Positions 1 to 7,325 of a DNA stretch of 12,206 nucleotides are shown one piece after another. The DNA lies in contig JAEZDP010000272.1 in the NCBI GenBank assembly GCA_023418055.1, forward strand, positions 1 through 12,206, read 5' to 3'. The stretch is from Acidobacteriota bacterium. Its GTDB lineage: Bacteria; Acidobacteriota; Vicinamibacteria; Vicinamibacterales; Vicinamibacteraceae. Each line of letters starts with the position of its first letter. The stretch's first letter is position 1. The translations under genes were made by a program, and so were the position numbers. The notes beneath the pieces are model-generated. The model had not been told where the DNA came from. It did no database searches and saw only the letters and a program-made list of their open reading frames with translations.

Positions 1-156
1 CTGCAGCGTCGCCAGGATGCGCATGAGCGTCGACTTGCCGGCGCCGTTCGGGCCGAGCAGGCCGTACTTCCCTGGCGGGATGGTGAGCGTGACGTCGTGG
101 AGGGCCTGGACGCCGTTCGGGTAGCGCTTCGAGACCTGGGAGATTCGCAGGGCCAT
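1..156 (-). CDS. ABC transporter ATP-binding protein, N-terminal 52 residues (runs off left edge)
   Basis: This gene starts at the ATG at 156-154 and reads leftward out of the window, so only 52 residues are visible. The peptide begins MALRISQVSKRYPNGVQALH and carries a canonical Walker A motif, GPNGAGKST, at residues 35-43, followed by LMRILATLQ. This is the usual start of an ABC nucleotide-binding domain, which hydrolyses ATP on the inner face of the membrane to drive a transporter. The PPGKYGLLGPNGAGKST context resembles ABC-2 type export ATPases, but that subgroup is inferred because Walker B, the signature motif and the membrane partner lie outside. The 219 bp separating it from the upstream toxin gene suggest it has its own promoter, although I see no convincing one. 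Confidence 0.9.
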   Translation of the reverse strand, partial: MALRISQVSKRYPNGVQALHDVTLTIPPGKYGLLGPNGAGKSTLMRILATLQ

Positions 157-341
157 GGACGATTGTGCGTCGGGTGCGTGTACGTGCATGTCGGCGTTCG
201 TCCGACGGCGGGTAAGCGGCCGACCCCGGATGGGTTGGCGGGGCGGCGGCGTCTCGAGGACGATACGGCCGCTGTGGCTGAAAGTGGTCAGCGGGAGGTG
301 AGGGTTGCGTGAGATGCGGGTGAGATCTGCGGCGGAAGGTT

Positions 342-384
342 CAGGGGCTGCTGTCAGGGCGGGCGCCCTGCTCGCCTACCCCTG
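342..384 (-). terminator. Possible nested hairpin at the end of the toxin gene
   Basis: CAGGGC (355-360) and GCCCTG (365-370) form a 6-bp stem with a 4-nt loop. It is nested inside CAGGGG (342-347) and CCCCTG (379-384). The structure overlaps the last codons and stop of vapC. No T-run follows on the minus strand, so a rho-independent terminator is only a weak inference; GC-rich chance pairing is the alternative. Confidence 0.2.
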
Positions 385-834
385 CTGACGGCGTGGTCGC
401 CTGATGTCGACTATCGTCAGCCCCGACGCCCGGGCCACCGCGAGTTGGCGAGCATCGGCCGAGACGAAGGTGGCACACAACGCTGTCCGTGCCGCCGCCA
501 CATGCAGAAGGTCGAGGCTGCGCGTCAGGTGCCGAGCCGTGTACGTTCGTGAGAGCAGCTCTGCGTCCGCGAACACGCGGTCGTAATCCAGCACGAGCCT
601 GCGCAGGCGGTGTTCGTGAACGTCGGCCCGCACCTGTGCGTGAACGCCGCGGCTCTCGTCGGGTGTCATCACCCCTCGGCCGACCAGCAGCTCGAAGGCG
701 TTCGTCACCTCTAGCTCGTGAAGCGCCGTGAAGGGCACCTGCCCGGCCGCACGGACCGCGGCGCGTGCTGCTGCTGAGAAGTCCTCCGGCACGTAGATCG
801 GGACGAGCGCGCTCGAATCGACATAGACCGTCAT
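376..834 (-). CDS. vapC: PIN-domain ribonuclease toxin, VapC-like
   Basis: The 152-residue product has the size and acidic signature of a VapC-type PIN toxin, a metal-dependent RNase that acts on cellular RNA when its antitoxin is degraded. Likely metal-binding acids are D6 in YVDSSALV, E40 or E42 in LHELEVTNAF, D108 in SLDLLHVAAA and D127 in FVSADARQLAVA. These match the family's four-acid pattern in order and spacing. The ATG at 834-832 overlaps the TGA of the upstream antitoxin (831-833) as ATGA, so translation is probably coupled; no strong Shine-Dalgarno site is visible. The gene looks intact. Family assignment is firm; the RNA target cannot be read from the sequence. Confidence 0.9.
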   Translation of the reverse strand: MTVYVDSSALVPIYVPEDFSAAARAAVRAAGQVPFTALHELEVTNAFELLVGRGVMTPDESRGVHAQVRADVHEHRLRRLVLDYDRVFADAELLSRTYTARHLTRSLDLLHVAAARTALCATFVSADARQLAVARASGLTIVDIRRPRRQQG

Positions 835-1079
835 CGGTCGCCCCGACCGTCGATGACAGCGGCGGAGCCGGGCACCGACACTCGCCCCCGGCCGAAGATC
901 TCGCGTGTCCGCGCTTCCAGATCAGGCCAGGGGCTCGGCTGTTGGGTTGGCTCGGGAGGCAGCAGTCTTGCGACGAGGCGGCGGTGTTTCGTCACTTCGA
1001 CAGTCTCGCCCCGTTCGACCCGTTCCAGGACCGACTTGAGGTTCTGCTGCAGCTCGCGCACCGAGACGGAAGCAGTCAT
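831..1079 (-). CDS. Phd/YefM-family antitoxin of the PIN toxin
   Basis: The product is 82 residues long. Its N-terminal half (MTASVSVRELQQNLKSVLER, then a VERGETVEVTKHRRLVARLLP stretch) is typical of Phd/YefM antitoxins, which bind operator DNA with this domain. The C-terminal tail (about residues 43-82, Pro- and Arg-containing) would wrap the toxin. The start chosen is the ATG at 1079. An in-frame ATG at 1091 would add MSDI, and neither has a Shine-Dalgarno site. The gene directly precedes vapC with a 4-nt overlap, the classic antitoxin-toxin order. A perfect inverted repeat just upstream (1084-1100) suggests autorepression. Phd-like antitoxins are commonly paired with PIN toxins, so the partnership is expected. 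Confidence 0.85.
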   Translation of the reverse strand: MTASVSVRELQQNLKSVLERVERGETVEVTKHRRLVARLLPPEPTQQPSPWPDLEARTREIFGRGRVSVPGSAAVIDGRGDR

Positions 1080-1083
1080 GATG

Positions 1084-1100
1084 TCAGACATTTTGTCTGA
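1084..1100 (-). promoter_or_regulatory. Candidate operator: perfect 7-bp inverted repeat
   Basis: The minus strand reads TCAGACA-AAA-TGTCTGA, two perfect 7-bp arms around a 3-nt spacer. It ends 4 bp upstream of the antitoxin ATG at 1079, overlaps the alternative ATG at 1091, and covers the putative -10 box. Phd/YefM antitoxins are known to bind short palindromes in their own promoters, so autoregulation by the antitoxin or the toxin-antitoxin complex is a natural inference. Confidence 0.65.
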
Positions 1101-1118
1101 TAATCTAGCCGCCGTCAA
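1090..1118 (-). promoter_or_regulatory. Putative sigma-70-type promoter of the toxin-antitoxin operon
   Basis: On the minus strand TTGACG (1118-1113) is followed after exactly 17 nt by CAAAAT (1095-1090), matching TTGACA at 5/6 and TATAAT at 4/6. Transcription would begin near 1083, only a few bases before the ATG at 1079, implying a leaderless or near-leaderless mRNA. That fits the absence of a Shine-Dalgarno site. Confidence 0.5.
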
Positions 1119-1238
1119 ACATCTCCACTGAGACTTCAAGCCTCCAGGGCAGTGTGAGTCATGCGGACGGCTGCGACGAATCACGTGTACGAGCCACCAC
1201 TCTCGCATGTCGACGCTCTCGTCTTCGCGGCCTCCGGG

Positions 1239-1261
1239 CCGGCACCGACAACCGGTGCGGG
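1239..1261 (-). terminator. Possible hairpin downstream of the HEPN-like gene
   Basis: GCACCG (1242-1247) and CGGTGC (1253-1258) form a perfect 6-bp stem with a 5-nt loop, and two further G-C pairs lie beyond one mismatch. The hairpin sits about 30 nt after the HEPN-like stop codon and before the toxin-antitoxin promoter, a sensible position for a terminator. There is no T-run, so it is a weak call. Confidence 0.3.
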
Positions 1262-1288
1262 CTACCGGCACCCGGCCGCCCCACGTGA

Positions 1289-2038
1289 CTACTCCGTTTC
1301 GGGTTCCCACGCATTGGCCTGCAACTCACCTGACAGCCAAGGCAGTTCGAAGAGAATGGGCGAGGTCTCTCTGAGGAGTTCAAACCTGCCGTTGTCGAAG
1401 TCTTGCGCGAGTCTCTCGAACGTGAGACCACGAATAGTGGGCCAGTCAAGGAGGACAACGCCGACCGACTCTGTGCTGGCCCGACTCGGCTTCAGCCGGT
1501 CAGCGTGAGCAATCCTGTCACGCAGGCTGCGCATCAGGGCCCCCCACCGCCCAGGTGCCAGCACCTGATCGTTAACATACGTATGAATTGCATTCGCTCG
1601 CGCCTTGTGCGCGGCCGGTGCCCGCCGGAGAGTGGTGTGGAACTGTCGCGTCGACATCATGTGCGGCACTTCAGGACAGGAGCAAACCCGGCAGACGAGG
1701 TGGAAGTAGAAGTCCAGGTACGCGCGTGCCTGGAAGATGTACGCCTCCAGATGAGCAGCAGCCTGAAAGCGCTGGTCATCCGTCCACTCGGCCCTCACGT
1801 TGGTGTCGAGGAGGTCGAGGATGTCGTAGCGACATCGCAGGCTATGTGCCCACAGCCATTCGAGATGGTAGGCGGAGCTCTGCATCTTCCACTGGAGCGA
1901 CGCCACAGACTCTCGGATCGCTTGCAGGTCAGGGTCGGAGTACGCCCCAGCATTCCGCCTGAGGTATAGGTCCGCCATCTGGCCTACCTTCAGCACGGAG
2001 GGACCGACCGTTGCATTCACACTTGCGAGATCAACCAT
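1289..2038 (-). CDS. HEPN-like protein of unknown function
   Basis: No named family was recognised over the whole 249-residue product. It is helix-rich, with a segment at about 93-115 (AAAHLEAYIFQARAYLDFYF) and later SLRDRIAHADRL. The latter contains R173-x4-H178, the motif at the active site of HEPN RNases. The long helix with an Asp followed by a later Rx4H helix is the usual HEPN layout, but this is motif-level evidence and the protein may be a non-catalytic HEPN relative. The ATG at 2038 gives a natural N-terminus (MVDLASVNATVG). A GAGGGAG-like site at 2071-2077 is too far upstream to serve that ATG well. The gene lies 56 bp after the helicase stop on the same strand, so co-transcription is likely, and the pairing suggests a defence-related role (inference). 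Confidence 0.55.
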   Translation of the reverse strand: MVDLASVNATVGPSVLKVGQMADLYLRRNAGAYSDPDLQAIRESVASLQWKMQSSAYHLEWLWAHSLRCRYDILDLLDTNVRAEWTDDQRFQAAAHLEAYIFQARAYLDFYFHLVCRVCSCPEVPHMMSTRQFHTTLRRAPAAHKARANAIHTYVNDQVLAPGRWGALMRSLRDRIAHADRLKPSRASTESVGVVLLDWPTIRGLTFERLAQDFDNGRFELLRETSPILFELPWLSGELQANAWEPETE

Positions 2039-2094
2039 GGTGCTGCTCTGCGCCAGAATCGTTTGGCAATCTCCCTCAGATCCCAGTCCCGACC

Positions 2095-5000
2095 TTACCC
2101 AGCCACGACCTTGGCATCCCTGAACAGTGCCGCCGGCATCTGCCGTCGCAGTCGCCACACGAACGCAATCGGCCGGTCGCCCTTGTGCGACACGTAACCC
2201 GCCGGCCCCAGGAACGTATACGGCATCGTCTGACCGTCCTGCTCGCGTCGCTCCCGCACGAAGAGCAGGATGTGCCCGCCGCGCTCGCGGTGGCGGATGT
2301 AGCGCTGCCCCGTCGCCGACTGCTGCGACGTGCCGACCTGGGAATCCCAGTGAAAGAGCTCAGGCGAGATGGCGTAGTCCTTGTACAGCGTCGAGGGCGA
2401 GTAGTCGCGCTCGGACTTCTCGAGCGTGACCAGGAAGAAATCGCTGTTGGTGCGCTCGTCGCGGAACACGCCCTTCTGCTTGTACACGCTCCCACCCACT
2501 TCCAGCATGCCGAACGCGGTCAGAATCTCGTCGGCCGAGTGTCTCGCGTGCACCGAAAGCGGGACGTGATGCGCCCAGCCCATCTCCTCGTCCAGAGGGA
2601 ACGTGACCCGCTCGGAGCGTTCGTCGAGCAGGGGCAGCAATTCCAGCAGCTCCGCGGTGATGGCGGGGTGCTGATGAAGGCGCTCCATTGACGCCTCGAG
2701 CGTGTGCGCCGCAGCGTCCGCCGCCATGAGCGTGTGGTGCAGGCCCGCCAGCAGTCGTCGGTCGGAGAGAGGCACGTCGCCGGAAGGCGGTGCCGCAACG
2801 GCGCGCAGGTACGCCGACAGCCGCAGCGGATCGTCGAGATGGAGTAGGCGGCGTATCGCCCTTCCAAGCTTCTCCTCGAGAGGACCTGACGTCGGCATGG
2901 TCACGCCCGACGCTCGCTTGAGGCCCGACCAAGAGCCAGTCCTGTAGACGTCTTCGATCTCCAGGCCGGTCGCCCTCAGGAACTCCGACAACGTTGGCAC
3001 TCGCCCGCGGAAGTCCTCCGACGCGAGGAGCAGCCGCAGTTCGCGCTCCATCGCCGGCCGTCGCGACGGCAGCGCCTGGCGGATGTTCCGCAGCACGATG
3101 TCGGTCGCGACGCGATCGAGCTGCATCGAGCAGCCGGCCGGCAGGAACGGGAAACCGCGCTCGATCTGCTTCTCCACCTCCACACGCGTCGCGCCTGTGA
3201 TGGCACGGTAGCGCAGGTCGAACCTGAACTTCTGGTGCGCCTGGCCGATGAAATCAATGACCGTCACGCAGTCTTTCGACTCGTGGCGACGGAGGCCGCG
3301 GCCGAGCTGCTGAAGGAACACGAGCGCACTCTCGGTGGGCCGGAGGAACAGCACCGTATCCACCTCGGGGATGTCCACGCCCTCGTTGAAGAGGTCGACA
3401 GTGAACAGCGCCCGCACGTCGCCGGCGCCCAGGCGCTGGATCGCTTCAGCACGGTCGTCGTTGGCAGTGTCGGCCGACACGGCGAGGGATGGCAGACCGG
3501 CTTCGCTGAACCGCCGCGCCATGTACTCGGCATGCGCCACGCTCACGCAGAACCCGAGCCCACGCATGCGATGCACGTCGCGATGCTTGGCGACCAGTTG
3601 CTGCAGCACTATGCGCACGCGCGCGTCGTTGCCCGTGTACACCTTCTCGAGGCCGCCGACGTCGTAGCCGCCGCGTGTCCACCTCACGCTGCTGATGTCA
3701 GCATCGTCGTGCACGCCGAAGTACTGAAACGGACATACGAGCTGTCGTTCGAGGGCATCCCACAGACGCATCTCGGCGGCGATGTGGCCGCCGAAGTAAT
3801 GGAGGATGTCTTCGCTGTCGGTGCGCTCAGGAGTTGCGGTCAGGCCAAGCAGGAGCTTTGGCCTGAGGTGTCCGAGCAGGCGCGTGTACGTCGGCGCGCC
3901 TGCCCGGTGGAACTCGTCCACGATCAGGACGTCGAACGTGTCGGGAGGAAGTCGTTCGAGGTCCAGGCGCGAGAGCGACTGCACCGAACCGAAGACCTGC
4001 CGCCAGTCACGCGGGACGTCGCCGGCTACGTACAGCTCGCCGAACTGGCCGTCGCGAAGCACCTGCCGGAACGTCCCGAGGCTCTGCTTCAGAATCTCCT
4101 GGCGATGGGCCACGAAGAGCACCCGTGGGTCGGCGCCGAATGTCCGCCGTTCGCGCAGGCGCTTGTAGTCGAGCGCCGCGACCATCGTCTTGCCCGTGCC
4201 TGTCGCCGCCACGACGAGGTTCTTCCAGCGCTGGTGACGCTGGCGCTCGGCGTCGAGCTTCTCGAGGATCTCGGTCTGGTGCGGCCAGGGCGTCACGTCG
4301 AGGAACGCCAGCGGCGCGTCCATGGTGTCGGCGCGGGTTGAGGTCAGAGCGTGGTCGAGACGGACTGCCTGCGTCGCCTCGGCGGCGTAGGTCTCGTACT
4401 CCGCGCTGGCCCAGTACCCTTCGAACGTCGCGGCAAACTTCTCGAGCACGTCGGGCGAGCCAACCTGCGACAGACGGACGTTCCATTCGACGCCGTCGAG
4501 CAGCGCCGACTTCGACAGGTTCGACGAGCCGATGTAGGCCGTCGAGTAACCCGTCTCGCGGCGAAAGAGCCAGGCTTTTGCGTGCAGGCGCGTGGACTGC
4601 GTGTCGTAGCTGACCTTCACCTCTGCGCCGAGCTTCACGAGCCAGTCGAGCGCTTTGCGCTCAGTGGACCCGGTGTACACGGTGGTGATGACGCGCAGCG
4701 GCTTGCCGGCACGGCAGTGCGCGGCGAGCGGCGCTTCGAGCACGCGCAGCCCGTGCCAGCGGACGAACGCGCAGAGCAGGTCGATGCTGTCGGCAGAAGG
4801 GATCTCGTTGGCGAGCGCGTGAGCGAGGGCCGGCTCGCCGCGGGCGTTCACCAGCAGGTCGGATGCCGACAGCGGGATCTCGGGTCTAGGCGGCACGCGG
4901 TCGCGCGCGGGATCGCCGCTGATGGGCCAAACCGCCTGCAGCTGTGCCGGTGGGACGACGATCACGTCGTCCTCATCGACTGTTCCTCGCGTCGTGTCCT

Positions 5001-5265
5001 CGCCTGCCAGCATCGCGACCACGCGGTTCACGAGTTCGGCCTGCCGCGCCTGTCGCTGTTCGTGCGGCAGTCCCTCCAGCGCACGCGCGACCAGCGCTTC
5101 GACGTGCTGCGCCAGTGTGCGCGCAGCTTCTGCGGTATCGAGGGGCGCGGTCTGGGCGCGAATGCCGCCGGCCGTCGCCAGGCTCTCCAGCTGACGCTTC
5201 AGGGCCGTCGTAATCAGGCGCTCGTAGAGTCCGGCGGCGAGGTCGGGACGGTCGGGGGACGGCAC
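2095..5265 (-). CDS. PLD nuclease / DEAH-box superfamily 2 helicase / DUF3427 protein
   Basis: This 1056-residue protein combines three modules. Residues about 130-290 form a single phospholipase-D-like nuclease unit with H228, K230 and GSSNLS (246-251). Residues about 320-680 form an SF2 helicase/translocase: Walker A ATGTGKT (354-360), DEFH box (450-453), TATP motif III (476-479), FNEGVDIPEVD motif V (626-636) and QLGRGLRR motif VI (653-660). The C-terminus, about 690-1046, matches DUF3427, including ERDYSPSTLYKDYAISPELF (952-971). The architecture is the full length expected for DUF3427 helicases, with no truncation. It probably moves along nucleic acid and may cleave it; the substrate is unknown. 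The start is GTG at 5265, giving the family-typical N-terminus (DLAAGLYERLITTAL); no clear Shine-Dalgarno site precedes it. It is flanked on the same strand by the pRiA4b-like gene (47 bp upstream) and the HEPN-like gene (56 bp downstream). Confidence 0.93.
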   Translation of the reverse strand: MPSPDRPDLAAGLYERLITTALKRQLESLATAGGIRAQTAPLDTAEAARTLAQHVEALVARALEGLPHEQRQARQAELVNRVVAMLAGEDTTRGTVDEDDVIVVPPAQLQAVWPISGDPARDRVPPRPEIPLSASDLLVNARGEPALAHALANEIPSADSIDLLCAFVRWHGLRVLEAPLAAHCRAGKPLRVITTVYTGSTERKALDWLVKLGAEVKVSYDTQSTRLHAKAWLFRRETGYSTAYIGSSNLSKSALLDGVEWNVRLSQVGSPDVLEKFAATFEGYWASAEYETYAAEATQAVRLDHALTSTRADTMDAPLAFLDVTPWPHQTEILEKLDAERQRHQRWKNLVVAATGTGKTMVAALDYKRLRERRTFGADPRVLFVAHRQEILKQSLGTFRQVLRDGQFGELYVAGDVPRDWRQVFGSVQSLSRLDLERLPPDTFDVLIVDEFHRAGAPTYTRLLGHLRPKLLLGLTATPERTDSEDILHYFGGHIAAEMRLWDALERQLVCPFQYFGVHDDADISSVRWTRGGYDVGGLEKVYTGNDARVRIVLQQLVAKHRDVHRMRGLGFCVSVAHAEYMARRFSEAGLPSLAVSADTANDDRAEAIQRLGAGDVRALFTVDLFNEGVDIPEVDTVLFLRPTESALVFLQQLGRGLRRHESKDCVTVIDFIGQAHQKFRFDLRYRAITGATRVEVEKQIERGFPFLPAGCSMQLDRVATDIVLRNIRQALPSRRPAMERELRLLLASEDFRGRVPTLSEFLRATGLEIEDVYRTGSWSGLKRASGVTMPTSGPLEEKLGRAIRRLLHLDDPLRLSAYLRAVAAPPSGDVPLSDRRLLAGLHHTLMAADAAAHTLEASMERLHQHPAITAELLELLPLLDERSERVTFPLDEEMGWAHHVPLSVHARHSADEILTAFGMLEVGGSVYKQKGVFRDERTNSDFFLVTLEKSERDYSPSTLYKDYAISPELFHWDSQVGTSQQSATGQRYIRHRERGGHILLFVRERREQDGQTMPYTFLGPAGYVSHKGDRPIAFVWRLRRQMPAALFRDAKVVAG

Positions 5266-5312
5266 GTGCGTGCCAGGATACTCGAGCGGCGCCGTCGCGA
5301 GGGTTCGCGCTG

Positions 5313-5954
5313 TCAGTCGTCCATGGCCGACAGGACTGCCTTCAGTCGCCTCCTGGGGTCGCTCTCGCGGACCTTACGCGCGTCGAAGCGTAAGGGATCG
5401 AATCCCTTCGGCAGCCAATCGACGGCGTCCTCGTGCATGGGATGCCGGCGGTCGCTGCGTGCGGCGACCATGTCGTAATACCCGTGGATGCCGCCCGAAT
5501 CTTCGAGCGGCGCGGCGCACGCGCCCGACACGCACCGCGACCACCGGTACGAGCTGTCTCGGTGCACGCGGCCTTCATAGGCCAGCGCCACATGCCAGTC
5601 GTCGCCGAAGTCGTACAGGTACATGCACGTCTGAAGGCCTGCGTCGAAGTCGCCGGTCAGAGACCGCTCCCAGCCGGGCAAGGTGGCGTCGTCCTCGTAC
5701 GGCAGGCCCACCCGCAGGCGATCGCGTCCGTTGTCCGGCCCGAGGTCGAACTCGTGCAGGTGCCGATCCTCCCACGCGAACGCGTCCTGCAGCGCCACGT
5801 GCAGGTCCCACCACGTGGCCTTCGACGTCACCTGGATGCGGCGCCAGATGAGCGGCTCGCTCTCGACGACGACGGCGAGGAACTGGTGCGCCCACGCGGG
5901 TGCGCGACGAACGACCCGTTTGGCGGGCGCCTTTACGAGGGTGAGCCTGGCCAT
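5313..5954 (-). CDS. Plasmid pRiA4b ORF-3 family protein (IS1096 TnpR-like fold)
   Basis: The 213-residue product shows the hallmarks of the pRiA4b ORF-3-like family: PLIWRRIQV (34-42), WWDLHVALQDAFAWEDRHLH (48-67), MYLYDFGDDWHVAL (111-124), CVSGACAAPLEDSGGIHGYY (141-160) and HEDAVDWLPKGFDPLRFD (174-191). Members occur on plasmids, in transposon-like elements and as stand-alone chromosomal genes; no enzymatic activity is firmly established. The ATG at 5954 is chosen because MARLTLVKAP begins just before the basic N-terminal segment. A longer form reaching 5993 would add MPSPPCRPVTVVP, which looks like untranslated leader. It is the first gene of a same-strand row, 47 bp before the helicase, and diverges from DUF427 across 131 bp. 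Cargo of a past mobile element is possible but no ends are visible. Confidence 0.9.
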   Translation of the reverse strand: MARLTLVKAPAKRVVRRAPAWAHQFLAVVVESEPLIWRRIQVTSKATWWDLHVALQDAFAWEDRHLHEFDLGPDNGRDRLRVGLPYEDDATLPGWERSLTGDFDAGLQTCMYLYDFGDDWHVALAYEGRVHRDSSYRWSRCVSGACAAPLEDSGGIHGYYDMVAARSDRRHPMHEDAVDWLPKGFDPLRFDARKVRESDPRRRLKAVLSAMDD

Positions 5955-6085
5955 GGGGACCACTGTAACCGGACGACAGGGTGGCGACGGCACCGGCGTA
6001 GGAGACGTTCGCGCTTGGCCGAGCGGCTATCTCGCCGGCCCTGGCCCGCACGAACCTTCGGGGGCAGCTCCGTCGTCATTCGGAC

Positions 6086-6646
6086 GTGGACGATCATTCT
6101 TCGCGCACGTCGCCGCTCCGAGGCCTCGGAGGCTGGCGTTACTTCGGACAGGCGCGTCCGGCGTTCGCCGTGGAGCCGCTCCCGGGGCAGGAGTCGGTCT
6201 GGGACTATCCGCGGCCTCCCCGCGTCGAGCCCGAGCCCCGGGAGGTCATCGTCCGGGTGGGCGACGTGGACGTGGCCCGGACACGCCGCGCGCTGCGCGT
6301 GCTCGAGACGGCGAGCCCGCCTACCGTGTACATCCCCTCCGCTGACGTGGCGACCGAGTACCTGCAGCCAGCGGCGGGTGCGTCCGGGTGCGAGTGGAAG
6401 GGCACGGCGCGCTACTGGAGCGGGCGCGGCGCGCCGGTCGTGCGCGAGGCGGTGGGCTGGGCGTACGACGACCCGCCGCCGGCGTTCTCCGCCATCCGCG
6501 GGTATCTGTCGTTCTACCCGGGGCGGATCGCGTGCTACGTGGGGGGAGTGCGGGTTCGGGCGCAGGCGGGTGGCTTCTACGGCGGCTGGGTCACACCAGA
6601 TGTCGTGGGGCCGTTCAAGGGCGACCCTGGCACGTCTGGATGGTGA
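6086..6646 (+). CDS. DUF427 domain-containing protein
   Basis: The 186-residue product matches the DUF427 family through GQESVWDYPRPP (34-45), SPPTVYIPSADV (77-88), CEWKGTARYW (102-111), IRGYLSFYPGRI (137-148) and FYGGWVTPDVVGPFKGDPGT (164-183). DUF427 proteins are small, soluble and widespread in soil bacteria; their biochemical role is not known to me. The start is GTG at 6086, with no clear Shine-Dalgarno site. Because the conserved domain begins near residue 25, the true start could lie slightly downstream. The gene is transcribed away from the pRiA4b-like gene and lies 113 bp before arr, so it may or may not share a transcript with it. Confidence 0.88.
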   Translation: MDDHSSRTSPLRGLGGWRYFGQARPAFAVEPLPGQESVWDYPRPPRVEPEPREVIVRVGDVDVARTRRALRVLETASPPTVYIPSADVATEYLQPAAGASGCEWKGTARYWSGRGAPVVREAVGWAYDDPPPAFSAIRGYLSFYPGRIACYVGGVRVRAQAGGFYGGWVTPDVVGPFKGDPGTSGW

Positions 6647-6694
6647 GTGTGAGCGCGCGACTTCGGTAGACTGCACTGCATCGCTCGGGGGACC

Positions 6695-6763
6695 ATGGCC
6701 GAGCTCGACGCGATTCCTCTCGGCCCCTTGCCGCGCAGCAATCCGAGGAACCCAACCGCATGA
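6695..6763 (+). CDS. 22-codon leader ORF coupled to arr
   Basis: A short frame reads from the ATG at 6695, preceded by a GGGGGA stretch, to the TGA at 6761-6763, encoding MAELDAIPLGPLPRSNPRNP then TA. Its stop overlaps the arr start as ATGA, and the GAGGAA ribosome site of arr lies within it. This is the layout of a translationally coupled or attenuating leader peptide, which some antibiotic-resistance genes use for induction. There is no homology support; a frame of this length arises easily by chance in GC-rich DNA, but the exact ATGA junction makes it worth recording. Confidence 0.4.
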   Translation: MAELDAIPLGPLPRSNPRNPTA

Positions 6764-7170
6764 CGTATGCCAAGGACGCCACTCCGCCCTACTACCACGG
6801 CACGCGTGCCCATTTACAGGTGGGCGACCTGCTGGCGCCCGGATTCGCCTCCAACTATCAGCAGCAGAAGCTCTCCTGGATCTACTTCTCCGGCACGCTC
6901 GACGCGGCGATCTGGGGCTGCGAGCTGGCCAGGGGCGATGGCCCGGAGCGCATCTATGTCGTCGAGCCGACCGGCGCGTTCGAGGACGATCCCAACCTCA
7001 CCGACAAGCGATTCCCTGGCAATCCCACGAGGTCGTACCGCTCGCGCGCGCCGCTCAGGATTGTCGGCGAGGTCATGGACTGGACGCCTCACCCGCCCGA
7101 GCGCCTCGAGGAGATGAAGGCCGCACTCGCAAGGATGGAAGCCGAAGGCGACATGAGGATCATCGACTAG
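6760..7170 (+). CDS. arr: NAD(+)--rifampin ADP-ribosyltransferase
   Basis: Arr transfers ADP-ribose from NAD to a hydroxyl of rifamycins and so inactivates them in the cytoplasm. The 136-residue product has the full family length and signature: YYHGTRAHLQVGDLLAPGF (11-29), IYFSGTLDAAIWGCELA (41-57), RIYVVEPTGAFEDDPNLTDK (64-83) and FPGNPTRSYRSR (85-96). H13, Y42 and D82 sit where the catalytic H, Y and D of Arr enzymes lie. The ATG at 6760 has a good Shine-Dalgarno site, GAGGAA at 6745-6750, with 9 nt spacing. In many hosts arr is an integron cassette, but no attC or integrase is seen here, so this looks like a resident chromosomal homologue. The actual resistance level cannot be inferred. 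Confidence 0.95.
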   Translation: MTYAKDATPPYYHGTRAHLQVGDLLAPGFASNYQQQKLSWIYFSGTLDAAIWGCELARGDGPERIYVVEPTGAFEDDPNLTDKRFPGNPTRSYRSRAPLRIVGEVMDWTPHPPERLEEMKAALARMEAEGDMRIID

Positions 7171-7325
7171 GGCGACGGCCGCGTGGTGCGATGGCGTCGG
7201 CTTCGCAGTGCATCATGCGGCGCGCTACGCGCAGTGTGAGCCCGGCCAGAAGCGCCAAGGCGAGCGAGCTTCGAGTCTTCCAGAGGGAAGGGCGTCTCAA
7301 CTGGCCGAATGCTCGAGCTCGACCC

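Noticed and set aside
1159..1508. Overlapping short frames between the toxin-antitoxin pair and the HEPN-like gene
   Set aside because: They lack ribosome sites and motifs and overlap the 3' end of the HEPN-like gene. The gap itself is only about 200 bp and reads as regulatory sequence.
5392..5408. AAGGGAT-CGA-ATCCCTT, resembling a tRNA T-arm
   Set aside because: No acceptor, D or anticodon stems surround it. The bases encode the conserved PKGFDPLRF segment of the pRiA4b-like protein.
2011..5478. Long plus-strand frames opposite the helicase gene (226, 368 and 375 codons)
   Set aside because: The minus strand here encodes a continuous protein with all helicase motifs. The plus frames have no recognisable domain and mirror its codon structure.
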